Positions 33,367-43,749 are shown, counted from the first letter of the stretch. The stretch: 64,000 bases of DNA from Bedellia somnulentella (GCA_963576735.1 OY755171.1:5270001-5334000); one strand, 5' to 3'. Numbers and translations are program-made. The notes: a model not told the origin generated them from the letters alone.

Positions 33367-34640
33367 CTATTTATTGTTCTGGTCATCAAAAAACTCCTTA
33401 ATATTGTAGTAACATTTAATGATAAGATGTTTTTTTAAAGTCATAATAAATAAATTAAGTTTTTTTATATCTTTTATGTCATTTGGTATGTGATTATAGA
33501 TTTTTATTAGCATGTGGTGAGGACTACACGATACTAATTTCATTGTGGTGAAAGGTCTTTGTAGTTGATTTAAATAACGGTCATTTCTTTTATTATTTTG
33601 CATTGAAGAGTAAAATTCATTATTTTTTCTAACAAATTTACAGCTTTCTAATATGTAAATTGAAGTTAGTGTTAATATATTATGTTTAATAAAAAATGGT
33701 CGGCATGATGTCATTTGGTCAATATTTGTTAGAATTCGTATACATTTTTTTTGTAACACAAAAATATCGCCCATGTCAGTACTATTACCCCATATTATTA
33801 CGCCGTATGATAATCTAGAGTATGCGTATGCATAATAGGCTGCCAGTGCGACTTGGAAGTCTGTGACGCGTATCAATTGATGAAGAGCGTAAAGAAAAGA
33901 TGATAATTTATTTTTCAGTTTAATAATATACGGTTGCCAGGTTAAATTTGTGTCAAGATCTATTCCTAGTAATGTGGCTGTTTTAACTATATCGATTTTA
34001 GTATTCTTATATTCTGCTGATATTTCTAGAGGCTTTTTTTGTGAAGGTTTAAATTGGATAATTTTAGACTTTCCTAAATTTAATTCTAGATTATGTTTTA
34101 ATAGCCAATTTGATATATTGTTTAAAACATCATGCAATTTATATTCTAATTCATTGGGATTTGAAACTGAAAATAATATTGAGACGTCGTCTGCAAAAAT
34201 TACACAATCTTGGTTTATGGCTTTTGGTAGACTATTTATATATACAAGAAAGAGTAGGCAGCCAAGTACACTTCCCTGCGGTATAGAACCAGTTACGGGA
34301 ACCCTATCGGACCGCACGCTTTCAATATCTCCACTATCCAAGTTTGTGTTCTCTATTTCTACACATTGGAAACGATTATGCAAATACGATTTGAACCAAT
34401 CAAAAGCAAATCCCCTAACGCCTAGTCTGTTAAGTATGTCCAAAAGTATTTTGTGTAGAACTCTTTCATACGCCTTACTCATATCTAGTAGGAGTCCTAT
34501 GGAATATTTTTTCGTGTCTATTATGTCGTAGATATATTTTATAAATTTGTAGATTGCCAAAGTAGTAGAGCGATTTTTCCTAAACCCGTATTGTTTATCA
34601 CTTATTAAATTATATTTATCGAAAAAACTGATGAGCTGAT
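33367..34640 (-). pseudogene. LINE G ORF2, reverse transcriptase and C-terminus
   Basis: Open for about 420 residues. Reverse transcriptase blocks: ISDKQYGFRKNRSTT, LLLDMSKAYERVLH, GSIPQGSVLGCLLFLVYI and the catalytic FADD (codons 34197-34186) within VIFADDVSILF. Then LNLGKSKIIQF and ATLLGIDLDTNLTW, and a C-terminal region with a SRLSYGVIIWG motif typical of Jockey/CR1-like LINEs. Catalytic residues are intact. It lost its connection to the upstream part by a deletion and frame change at 34620-34650, where AATCAGCTCATTT is locally repeated. Confidence 0.88.
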
Positions 34641-34652
34641 TAAATGAGCTGA

Positions 34653-36560
34653 TTAGTTTAAATCGGTCTTAGGTCCCTTTTTATGTACTGGTTTTACGAT
34701 GGATGTTTTTAAAGCATCTGGGAAAATCCCCTCTTTGAATGATTGGTTAATTAATGTAGTATATGGATTAGTTAATATTTCAGCACATTGTTTTATTAGA
34801 ATTGGCGGGAGTTCATCTATACCATAAGATTTTTTATTCTTCATTGTTTTAATAATCTTATACACTTCATTGAGTTCTACGCACCTCAAGAAAAAAGTAT
34901 TTAACACTCTATTTTCTACAAAACCGTTTTCTTCTGTTAAAGCCTTAGAAGGGGAAATAATTATTGAAATAAAATACTCATTAAATTTATTAGCAAGGAC
35001 TTTCGGATTTTTTATTATTTTGTGGTCGGATTTTATTACTATATTAGTTCTCGCGTTCTTATTTTTATTCGTTTCCCTATTTATTATTTTCCACATACTT
35101 TGTGTTTTATTATCTAAATTTTCAAATTCACGTTTATTACGAAGTTTTTGTGATCTCCTAACTGCTTTTTTTAACACTTTACAATATGTTTTGTAGTCTT
35201 TTCTTAAGATATGGTTTTTTGTTTGTGATACAAAACTTCTCAAAAGCCTCTTGTTTCGGCAAGATATTTTTAAACCTGGTGTAAGATACGTATTCTTTTA
35301 TTTAAATTTTAAATGAAATATTTTTTTAGGTATACATAAATCTAATATGTTTGTTAATGTTTCGAGAAATAAATTATAGTTTTCATTTACGTCGTAGCTA
35401 AGTGGAAAAAAGTTAGTCCAATCTATTTGGGTTATTTTATTTTTAAAGTTAATTATATTTTTATCATTAAATAATCGCTTCGATATCGAAAACTGTAAAA
35501 TATTATGTAATGCTAACCCTGATGAAAATAATATACCTCTATGGTCTGAAAAACCCCATTCTTCAACAACTACTTTAGAATTTTTCATATTAAAGTTAGA
35601 GAATAGTAAATCAATGCATTTTGCAGTTGATTTTGTAATTCTTGTCGGATATTGACTAGTATTTGGTTTATTTTTGCTGTCTTCTGTGGATTTTATTGCA
35701 TTATGTATGTATGGGTCTGGGCAACCGACGACAACTGCTGACGAGTTTGATGGAGATGCATCTACGGTTATATTAATTTTCTTTGTATTTTCTTTAGACG
35801 GATGACCAAACGAGTGATCTTTACTAGTTTGTGGTGGTATTATTATTTGTTTTCCATTTACAAACAGATTATTGTCTTTTATTATAGTATGGTTTCCATT
35901 TTTTCTTTCAGTGTATAAAGCTTTTCTCAGATCTTTTTGTTCCTGTAGTTGTTGCGGATTTAAAAATTCTGAAACGCTGAGACCTGTTCCTTTAAAGCAA
36001 AAAGCATTACTAAGTATAAAGTTTTTCATTCGTTTGCTAATCAAATCTATTTTTATGGGCCTTGTGCCATTTCTTTTTCCAATAAATGATATTTCTTCTA
36101 TGTAATCCGATAAATCAATTTCAAGTATATCATAGAAAATATATATTATTCTATTTATTATATCTTCTTCTGTTTCCCATACGGCTTTTGATAGCCCATG
36201 TAGAACTAATAGCTTATCTGTATTTTCTATAGATCTTGTTTGGATATTATTAGTAATATTTAAAATAGTTTCTTGAAGTTTTCTATTCTCTTCTTGTAAA
36301 TAGCTGCATTGTCTTTCTAACACTATTATTTTATTATTTATTATATTCAAATTCTCTTTTGTGAGTGATTAATTGACTAATGTCAATTTTCCAAAATTTT
36401 GTAGAAAGTCCGATCTCAAATTGCTAACTGCATTCTCGATCTTCGTCTGAATTGATAAATTTAATGAAGATAAGATATGTTGATTATTCTCTTTTAAAAT
36501 TTCTTTAAATTTTTGTATGTTTATTGTATCTCCGCTTGGAATATTGGGTATACCAAACAT
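34653..36560 (-). pseudogene. LINE G ORF1 fused in frame to endonuclease end and ORF2 linker
   Basis: A single frame runs from 36560 to 34653, interrupted only by stops at 36371-36369 and 35300-35298. The N-terminal part has a coiled coil (VLERQCSYLQEENRKLQETI) and a nucleic-acid-binding-like region (ISFIGKRNGTRPIKIDLIS). Near 35650 it passes directly into YPTRITKSTAKCIDLLFSN and EWGFSDHRGI, the final motifs of an APE endonuclease. It then continues with the linker up to PTLI-type and KTSIVKPVHKKGPKTDLN reverse transcriptase motifs. Normally ORF1 and ORF2 are separate genes, so a deletion between ORF1 and the endonuclease created the fusion while keeping the frame. Whether it was ever translated is unknown. 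Confidence 0.8.
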
Positions 36561-36600
36561 ATTCGCAGAGCAGATTGATGAACGACCTTCATCCCTTTGT

Positions 36601-37244
36601 GTATCCCCATAAATCGAGTTAATGGGGGAGTTTTCAGGATGGTTAAAAAGGATTAAACTATTTCATTCCTTTTTATTAAGTATAATATAATGAAAATTTC
36701 TAAAGTAATCATAAATTTACAATCATTTCTTATTCATACCGTTTATTTGCCATTTATCACAAAAATTTAAATATGGAAAATTTTAAATATTTTAAATTTA
36801 ATATCCCCAATAAAAACTTATAAATAAATAAGGTACTTATTATAAATAATTAAGTTGTGAAAGCGACAAAATATTTAAAAATATGCCACTCGAGTAAAAG
36901 CAAAGCTATTGTTGTACAACATTTAGGGTTGACTTCAAACCATTATAAAATATTGAACTGTACTGCACTTCATAAAATTTGATTTTTGATTACATTTGGA
37001 TTAGACGTTTAAATACCCTTAAGTCGGAATTGTGATCAATAACATTTTGTCAAGCAAAAGGTCATGTAAATATTCAAAATAAATATGAATTTAGAATTAT
37101 AGAGAAGCAAAATAAATATTGGAATTGAAAATAAATAATGTATCTTTTATGTGTCTGACCATTGCAACCACGTCATTAAGAGAAAGCCAAACCACCATGT
37201 TATAAAATTCACTATAATTAAAATGTATAGGATATCGGGTCCAC
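36601..37244. other. Unassigned; includes possible LINE G 5' flank
   Basis: AT-rich, no gene. The 5' end of LINE G cannot be placed here. Confidence 0.4.
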
Positions 37245-37350
37245 ATCACAGATGTCATACGTAATGATGTAAGATTTTTAATGTTTTGAAAGTGATTTTT
37301 GGGCGATGTGGTTGGAGATACGTCCACCTCAACCAACTTACCTTCATTTA
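37245..37350 (+). repeat. SINE A central fragment
   Basis: TTTTTGGGCGATGTGGTTGG and neighbouring sequence; both ends missing. Confidence 0.7.
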
Positions 37351-37529
37351 ACTTTTATTTAACCATAGTTTAGTCAACCTTTATTTAACGGATGACTGTT
37401 AAGTCACCTAACTTATATTATTTCATGTTATAAGAAGTTATGTTTCGTTGTGTTGTTACATTACAATGTGGAAGATAATGTCAGTAGATATCTATAGTAT
37501 AGTAGACCGTGCGAGTATTTGTTCAAAAA

Positions 37530-37682
37530 GGCAGGTAACCGAATTACAAAAAATATGCATGTATGAAAAGATCGATTGATGTGATCGAAGCTAGAGAGGT
37601 TTGCCAGGATCGTAACAAGTGGCGATCGATAGTCTCTACCCACCCCAATGGGAACTAACCGCGTGAGTTTATTTACGTATGT
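37530..37682 (+). mobile_element. LINE B 3' end
   Basis: Contains TATGAAAAGATCGATTGATG, GAAGCTAGAGAGGTTTGCC and GTGGCGATCGATAGTCTC, ending CGCGTGAGTTTA plus a short tail. The coding remnant is EAREVCQD-like with a frame break. Confidence 0.85.
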
Positions 37683-38082
37683 TATCCAATTCACAAACCA
37701 GATAATCAAAGTTGCAATAATTGAAAAGATTCATAATATTGTCCTCACAAACCACTTTAATTAAGACAGAATTATTAAGTCGATCTAAGTATTCGTAAAA
37801 AATGCTTTTGAAACCGTCCAAAGAAGAATAAAAGAATATTAAGCCAAAATTGAATAAAAGATGAAAAACATATAATAATATGCTACGGAAACATAAAGTT
37901 GATCCTTAGGTAATACTTTTAAATTATCCGCAAAGAGCATTGCTTAGGGAATATTATTTGTCATTTCCTGTAAATGAAATATGCAGCCATTAAATTTATT
38001 ATACCATTACTTAGAAAAGCCCCTTCTTAGAGGTGTTTTATGTTTTTTTAGGTTTTCGTTTATTTTCTAAAGAGAATTTCAT

Positions 38083-38262
38083 ACATATATACTTTCATAT
38101 ACTCACGCCATTATTTCCCATTGGAGAAGGCAGAAACTGTCGATCGCCAATTTGTATGATCCTGGCAAACCTCTCTAGCTTCGCTTACATTCATGCTCTT
38201 TTATTCTTCTTAGTTCGAACGCCTGCCTTTCGAGCACACAGTGAGTATGTCGTTCGGGTTTT
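38083..38262 (-). mobile_element. LINE B 3' end
   Basis: Inverted copy starting with the CATACATATATACT tail and extending to the AAGCAGGCGTTC-type codons (inverted as GAACGCCTGCCTTT). It is about 180 bp, longer than most LINE B tails here. Confidence 0.82.
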
Positions 38263-38422
38263 ACAAAATTTCGAAAAATATTGAATAGATTTCATGTGTT
38301 CTCTAAGTACTCAGATTTTATAAATATGAAACTATGATACCCTTAAAAAAAGAAAACGAATAAGAACAACCATTATGTTGAACAGAGCATTATTTATTTT
38401 TAAAATTACTGTACTGTTAAAT

Positions 38423-38626
38423 AATTTAAATCTTTTTGTTCATGAAAACATCATGTGGGGAGTATTACTAATAAATAAAGAATAAATAAAGGAAAGAAAA
38501 ATTTCGCGTCGGCAGCTATTGACACGGTAGCTCAATTGGTAGAGCGACGGGGGCGTATACCCGAGGTTGCGGGTTCAATTCCCGCCTATGTCGTAATTTT
38601 TGTTTCTTTTATTTATTCTTTATTTA
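38423..38626 (+). mobile_element. SINE D copy with 11-bp duplication: inverted body, leader, tRNA cassette, body
   Basis: TACTGTTAAAT stands at 38412-38422 and 38627-38637, giving exact borders. The left arm (about 86 bp) is inverted body. It is followed by leader CGCGTCGGCAGCTATT, the tRNA-like cassette and a right arm that repeats only the inner ~37 bp of the body. AATAAATAAAGAATAAATAA on the left pairs with its complement on the right. This independent insertion shows that the palindromic order is a property of the mobile unit and not of one locus. Confidence 0.88.
38521..38592 (+). pseudogene. tRNA-like cassette of SINE D
   Basis: A box TAGCTCAATTGGTAGAGC, B box GGGTTCAATTCCC, acceptor arms GACACGG/CTATGTC. 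The 8-base anticodon loop (GGCGTATA) and absence of a standard anticodon argue against a functional tRNA. Confidence 0.82.
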
Positions 38627-38660
38627 TACTGTTAAATTGTAGCAAATCAGGGAATTCGAA

Positions 38661-38812
38661 TGTCTTTGTTCATAAAACCTCATGTGGGGATTATCTATAC
38701 TTATAATAAATCTGTAGAGAGGTCAATTCTGTACATGAAATATATTTTCAAAATAACTATCAGGGGGTGATTAGTGATCGATACTGATGCCAAAAATGCA
38801 ATCAGTAAAATT

Positions 38813-38854
<42 letters not shown>

Positions 38855-39010
38855 GGTTTGTATGTTCCTTATGGAAACAAAAACTACTCGACCGATTTTA
38901 ACGAAACTTGGTACAATTATTCTCCATACTCCTGGGCAGGTTTTTGTATACTTTTCAGCAGAGTAGTAAAGGGGAATTTTGGGAAATTTTGGGAAAACGG
39001 GAGAAGTTAC
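38661..39010 (+). mobile_element. SINE D scrap followed by Helitron-type repeat with TCTG microsatellite
   Basis: 38661-38693 is inverted SINE D body. At 38694 a Helitron-like 5' end (A followed by TCTATACTTATAATAAATC) begins. It is followed by ten TCTG-type units (38815-38854) and the ACTCGACCGATTTTAACG block that I associate with non-autonomous Helitrons of moths. No CTAG-type 3' end is visible nearby. Confidence 0.55.
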
Positions 39011-39844
39011 TACATTTTTTAAGCTTCCGTCGCGTGTGCAGCCTTAATGGTTAAACTTACATAGAAATCATGTATGACGGAAATATTTTTCATAAAATTA
39101 TCTAAAAAAAAATCCGCAACAGTTTATGTCTATCTTTTACGGTTGACTCACAATAACACGTGTAATTCCTGATAGCTTAGCAGTTCGGAACATTCTGATT
39201 ATATTTGTTTTCTCTTACGTTTGTAAACCTCTCACTCATCCCTAATTTAAAAAAGGTAACATTATTACCTATTCAATAAAAAAGAATCATAGAAATCGGT
39301 AGAGGAACACCGAAATTATACATTAAATAAGCCATCGCGCCCGTGACCAAAACCGAATCGTTACTAATTTACATATAACATACTAGATGGCGCCAGTAGT
39401 TGCATCTTACAACATGTAATGATTTATTTTTTTGATTGTTATAAATACTTCATAGCGTTTTATTCCAAAATTTGCTATTAAACGGAAATACTGAACCGTT
39501 CATAAAAGCGCATTAAAAATCACCAAACTACACTGTTTAGGGAGTGCTATACATTTATTAAATTGAAAACATTGCGCTGAATTTGACAATGCTTGAGCAG
39601 TGACTAAAGAAAGAAACCTCAGATATTTATTACTAATAAATCAAAGATACATAATGGAAAGTAAAATTTCAACACCGGCGGGAAAGTCACGGAAGTTTTT
39701 AAAACCTGTTTTTACATATACAAATGTGATTTTAAATACGATTTTATAAAAATTATACCTCTCAGAAATTAAAATATGACTAATAATTTAACAATTTTAT
39801 ACAAATATTTTTATTTATATTTACTCATATACATAGTTTAATTA
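39011..39844. other. Unassigned AT-rich DNA
   Basis: A weak SINE D-like ATTTATTACTAATAAATCAA near 39627 is followed by CACCGGCGGGAAAGTC, possibly an old D relic. No gene seen. Confidence 0.4.
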
Positions 39845-39970
39845 TAACATAATATATATAAAGGGTAGCAGAAGTTCAGAAAAAGACATTCGAGTTTTTG
39901 AAAACATGTGGGGAGAAGATCGTAAAATAAACATTTTGGTTATGGTTCTCCAACCGCCACGCCCAAAAAA
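39845..39970 (-). repeat. SINE A central fragment, diverged
   Basis: AAGGGTAGCAGAAGTTCAG through TTCTCCAACCGCCACGCCC. It directly abuts the exon-like frame at 39976. Confidence 0.65.
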
Positions 39971-39975
39971 CATAT

Positions 39976-40085
39976 ACATAAACAGCGACGTGCGCGACAG
40001 CAACAACGGCCTCCTGAGGACCGTGGCGGACCGAATCCAGGGCACCCTTCAGGAGCACTGGATGAAAATGCACGCTCCTGTTTAA
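39976..40085 (+). CDS. Exon-like GC-rich open frame, candidate terminal exon
   Basis: A patch clearly richer in GC than its surroundings, with third positions mostly G or C (GAC GTG CGC GAC AGC AAC). It encodes a ~35-residue stretch, SDVRDSNNGLLRTVADRIQG then TLQEHWMKMHAP, and ends at a TAA. A possible acceptor AG lies just before (ATAAACAG), but without a pyrimidine tract. The following 150 bp are AT-rich like a 3' untranslated region. I do not recognise the protein. Alternatives: a processed gene fragment carried by a transposon, or chance. The opposite-strand frames in the same patch look less codon-like. Confidence 0.3.
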
Positions 40086-40282
40086 CGTCCTCAAAGGAAG
40101 TTCTAGTCCGTGTGTCCGTTAGCATTGTACATAATATCAGGTAGCCTGTTTGTTTATAATGTAAATAATTATTGCTTGTTTTAAATTTTTTAATTGTGTT
40201 GTTTTTTTTTTAATTGTGTTGTTTTGTATCATACATATAGTTTACTAAAAATAGTCTTAAGTCTTCTTACTAACCATTGTAT

Positions 40283-40450
40283 GTTATGTATACATACATA
40301 CATACATACATATTCTCACGCCGTTAGTTCGTTCGTTCGTTCGTTTATGTTATGTATATTATTATTATTATAAACCCCAATACCCTTAGTCGCCTCTTGC
40401 GTAAACCCACGGGAAGAAATGGGGTAGTGTTATTCTAAGCTGACAATAGC
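40283..40450 (-). repeat. Mosaic of LINE B tail and SINE A 5' part
   Basis: Inverted tail (CATACATACATATTCTCACG) joins CGTTAG, a TTCG-repeat microsatellite (40325-40346) and an ATT repeat. SINE A 5' sequence follows (CCCCAATACCCTTAGTCGCC to TCTAAGCTGACA). It looks like recombination or nested truncation between the two families. Confidence 0.6.
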
Positions 40451-41254
40451 TGAGAATGTATGTGGATAAAAATACAAAATAGCTTAAACATCATCGTTTC
40501 TTCTTGCTTTGTCTTCTGAAACCCGTATAAACAGATGAATAAGTATTTTTTTTATCAAAATATATTTCTTTAAATTTTTTTCAATCAAAATAGATATTTT
40601 TCATCTTTATAGATTTTGTTTGATTGCTCATTCATATGGCTTCAATACCCCTTAAAAAGCAAGTTAAAATAATTGACATTCTATAATTTTAAGCTGAACT
40701 TTACCGTTTAGTGGCGCTGATGAATGGAAACAAGATTAAAAGTAGTTAGTTCTTCGCACCTCGGACAGAGGGCGACAGTGCGGCATTCCACGCTGCAGTT
40801 TTGTAATTAAATAATCTACCTTCCCACTCGATAAAGTTCTGAACTATTTACAACTATTAAGTAGAAGCGAGATGTTGTACGGCTTTTCTGAATTAACTGA
40901 GCATGTCTGAAGCAACTGGATGAATGGGAAAACTTGTGAACTATGTTAAATGAAGAATAAGTATTAAAAATATAAAATGATTTTAAATTAAACGCTTCTT
41001 TAATAATTAGAGTAAATCCCATTTCATTTATTTTTTTAAGTTTTGTTCAAATTGGTTTATTTTATGGTTTTGATGGTTGATTAATGGTTAAAGGTTCTAA
41101 CCCAAAGCGACTTCATGGAGTCATATAAGTAAATTAATACCAGAATTACATATTTTTAAGTTAAATTCATGGTCGAACATGCCATGGTATACACCAAAAT
41201 AACTTGCTCTACTCCATGTCCTATTTATATTACTTAACATTTTTTCCCGTCATG
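40451..41254. other. Unassigned AT-rich DNA
   Basis: One short GC-richer stretch at 40745-40800 (CACCTCGGACAGAGGGCGAC); no frame. Confidence 0.45.
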
Positions 41255-41495
41255 AAGTGCCGACTTAGAACGTCACTACCCTTTTCTACCCACACGGGTG
41301 TCGTGAGAGGCGACTAAAGATATGAAGCTTTTTAAGTGGTTTTTTGGGGGATGCGGTTGGAGACCTATCACCAACGGTAGTTTTTTTTTACCATCTTCTC
41401 CTTTATCAACTTCTAATTGTGGCTGACTAGTTTCTAGCTCTAAAGCTCTGGCTACCCCTTTTTGGGTTTTGTGGCCGTGAATATATATGTATGTA
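41255..41495 (+). repeat. SINE A copy, variant subfamily
   Basis: Shares GAAGCTTTTTAAGTGGTTTT with 32373-32606. Full length with a TATATATGTATGTATT tail. Confidence 0.85.
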
Positions 41496-41519
41496 TTTTT
41501 TACACCTGAATTTTTTTGC

Positions 41520-41795
41520 TATGTAGTGTCGGCTTAAAATTTGTTGTGTTGTGTCGGCTTAGAATAGCACTACCCTATTTCTGCCGGTGGTGGGTGTACG
41601 TAAAAGGCGACTAACGGTATTGGGGCCTTTAAGGGATTTTTGAGCGATGCGGTTGGAGACCCCTCACCAACAACCTTTATTTAAACATCTTTTTTCCGAC
41701 GCAACTTCCAAAAGTGGCTGAGGAATTTCTCATTCCTTAGCTCTGGCTACCCTTTTTAGGGATTTATAGCCGTGAGTATATGTATGTATTTTTTT
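41520..41795 (+). repeat. SINE A copy with duplicated 5' end
   Basis: The family start (TAGTGTCGGCTTAAAAT) occurs twice, at 41523 and 41549, then the element is complete to its tail. The extra start may be a short 5' rearrangement or a truncated earlier copy. Confidence 0.82.
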
Positions 41796-41804
41796 CTTGG
41801 ACAC

Positions 41805-42022
41805 TGCTTACACTGAGGGGGCACGTTTGTCACTTCTTTGCAGGAAAATACTATCACAAGACTGATGACCACTTGCTAAATGGGTTTTCTTTAAATAGTT
41901 TTCCTTACCATCGTAAATTGCCTTGCTAATTTAACAACACTATTGACCGAAAAACACATATGTGTATGCCCAATGGCGGATTCGAACCAATGCGTTTCTT
42001 ATGTAAACGATGGTGTCTCCAT
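41805..42022 (-). repeat. Diverged SINE C-like copy
   Basis: Order resembles inverted SINE C (GGGTTTTCT, TTACCATCG, ACACATATG) with an inverted B box GGATTCGAACC near 41982. It has no recognisable tail and is probably an old or related family. Confidence 0.5.
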
Positions 42023-42333
42023 TAATTTAACTTTAGTAAATATAATATATAAATATAAATATAATTTAAAATTAAAAGAAAAGAGATAATGAAGTTACTT
42101 TATGTGTTTTGAATTTGTTACATAGGAAGAAACCTTTAATTAAACTTTGAACTTGATACGGGGCAGCATTAAAGTAATGAAGAGATTTTATCATCGACGA
42201 ATTCCATTTTACTTCCTTGTTTATTAAGACATTCGTTTCTGATTCGAAAGTATTTTAAATCTGATAAAGCGGTACCGAATATCTATTACCAGTTATATTT
42301 ACTAATATGATATTAAAAGCTACTGTAGTACTA

Positions 42334-42426
42334 ATTTAAATCTTTTTGTTCATGAAAATTTCTTGTGGGGATTATTACTAATAAATGAAGGACAGAAAAA
42401 ATTTTTTGACCTTTATTTATTAGTAA
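42334..42426. mobile_element. SINE D foldback without tRNA cassette, 13-bp duplication
   Basis: TACTGTAGTACTA at 42321-42333 and 42427-42439. The 93-bp insert is inverted body (from TTTAAATCTTTTTGTTCATG) whose last ~27 bases form a hairpin with the right end (TTACTAATAAATGAAGG against CCTTTATTTATTAGTAA). The cassette and leader are absent. Confidence 0.85.
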
Positions 42427-42639
42427 TACTGTAGTACTAGTTTTAAAATATTTTATAAAGTTATAATAAACACCAATTACATTATAATAATGATAATATG
42501 TATAATGACTTACATTCTTAGTATGAAATTTACTAATTTAAACCTTATTAAAATAATACAAAAGACAAACCAAAGATATTTTAAAGATATAGAAAAGGTG
42601 ATAAAATGTGTCTGAAATTGAAAGAATAAAAGATTGATG

Positions 42640-42722
42640 AATGTACAAAGTAGCAATACATATTTTTTTATCCAATCCTATTGGACAATAATGGCGTAAA
42701 TGTGTCTTTACGTATGTATGTA
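42640..42722 (+). mobile_element. LINE B 3' end, diverged
   Basis: ATCCAATCCTATTGGACAAT, AATGGCGTAAATGTG and a TATG tail align with the LINE B end. Confidence 0.6.
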
Positions 42723-42763
42723 TTTACTAGACATATTCCATATAAGCAACATAACTACATCTA

Positions 42764-42847
42764 GATCAAGATCGTACTAAGTGGCGATCGATAGTCTCTG
42801 CCTATCCCAATAGGAATAATGGGCGTGAGTATTAGTAAGTAAGTAAG
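42764..42847 (+). mobile_element. LINE B 3' end, 84-bp insertion with exact borders
   Basis: TAACTACATCTA stands at 42752-42763 and 42848-42859. The insert starts at GATCAAGATCGTACTAAG and ends in an AGTA-repeat tail like the 1.6-kb copy at 11373-12962. It is the shortest precisely bounded LINE B copy here. Confidence 0.9.
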
Positions 42848-42859
42848 TAACTACATCTA

Positions 42860-43504
42860 CTTTTTTATTAATTTATTTAAAAATAACAGCTCACATTTTT
42901 CATCTCCACAAAGCCAAGTCGCATAAGTTTCAATTACCAAAAAAAGGAGATTTGGCCAGAGTTCATAAATTCTAAAGTATTTTAGGTTCTAGGTTAGCAC
43001 AATAATCAATATTAAATCATCGTTTGACATGAGTTACAATTTGTACTTTTACTAATAGCTATTTATTCCAGAATATATTTTGAAAACCAAACTACAACAC
43101 TCATTTAACTTAAACAGAAACTTTACCAATATTGATTCGTAAAGTTTACTTAACGCTTTCAAATTGCTTACTCATTTTACCAAAACGATAAGATCTTAAG
43201 AAACAAATTCACAAAAGTTTTATCAGTAATCTTGATTGATGATTGGCAAAGCAGTAATTTAACTTCCTCAATCTTATTTGGATACTATCTACTATATACT
43301 TATCAGATAAAATATGTTATTCATTTAAAGTAGTAAGAAACCGCGAGCTAACATGAACTACTTTTAATTTTGGACAGTGAAAAATACTAAGGTAAAGAAA
43401 TGAAACAATGCGGTTTAAAGCTGACACTATATCAACATTACACAGGGTAAAAACAAAGTACAACTTTTCTTTTAACAAGAAGAAAATATCTTAATTAGAT
43501 GTTC
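42860..43504. other. Unassigned AT-rich DNA
   Basis: No gene or repeat recognised. Confidence 0.5.
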
Positions 43505-43509
43505 ACATA

Positions 43510-43749
43510 TACATATACTCACGCCTGAAAATCCCTAGAAGGGGTAGCCAGAGCTAAGGAATTAGAAATTCCTCAGCCAATTTTGGAAAGTTGCGTGGGG
43601 AAAAGATGGTAAAATAAAGTTTGTTGGTGATGGGGCTCCAACCGCATCGCCCAAAAATCCCTTAAAAGCCCCAATACCGTTAGTCGCCTCTTACGTACAC
43701 CCTCCGTAATAAATGGGGTAGTGCTATTCTAATCCGACACTACACAGCA
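43510..43749 (-). repeat. SINE A copy, full length, well preserved
   Basis: Close to the family consensus throughout (AAAAGATGGTAAAATAAAG, CCGTTAGTCGCCTCTTACG). Confidence 0.88.

Larger units (their letters stand above)
33214..36600 (-). mobile_element. LINE G: Jockey/CR1-type retrotransposon, internally deleted
   Basis: A minus-strand non-LTR element with a coiled-coil ORF1, the end of an endonuclease, a linker, a reverse transcriptase and a C-terminal region. It ends in an ATTGA-repeat tail (33214-33241), the usual sign of a LINE 3' end. The 5' end is uncertain. The endonuclease is mostly deleted, two nonsense codons interrupt ORF1/ORF2 and there is a deletion near 34640. It is the longest LINE in the window. 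Confidence 0.85.

Noticed and set aside
33950..34531. 193-codon plus-strand frame
   Set aside because: Antisense to the LINE G reverse transcriptase; no motif.
38815..38854. TCTG array considered as a CRISPR-like or minisatellite array
   Set aside because: A simple tetranucleotide microsatellite without spacers, typical of Helitron-type repeats.
39842..40125. Minus-strand frames of 61-72 codons over the GC-rich patch
   Set aside because: Unusual residue runs and poor codon pattern; the plus-strand frame looks more natural.
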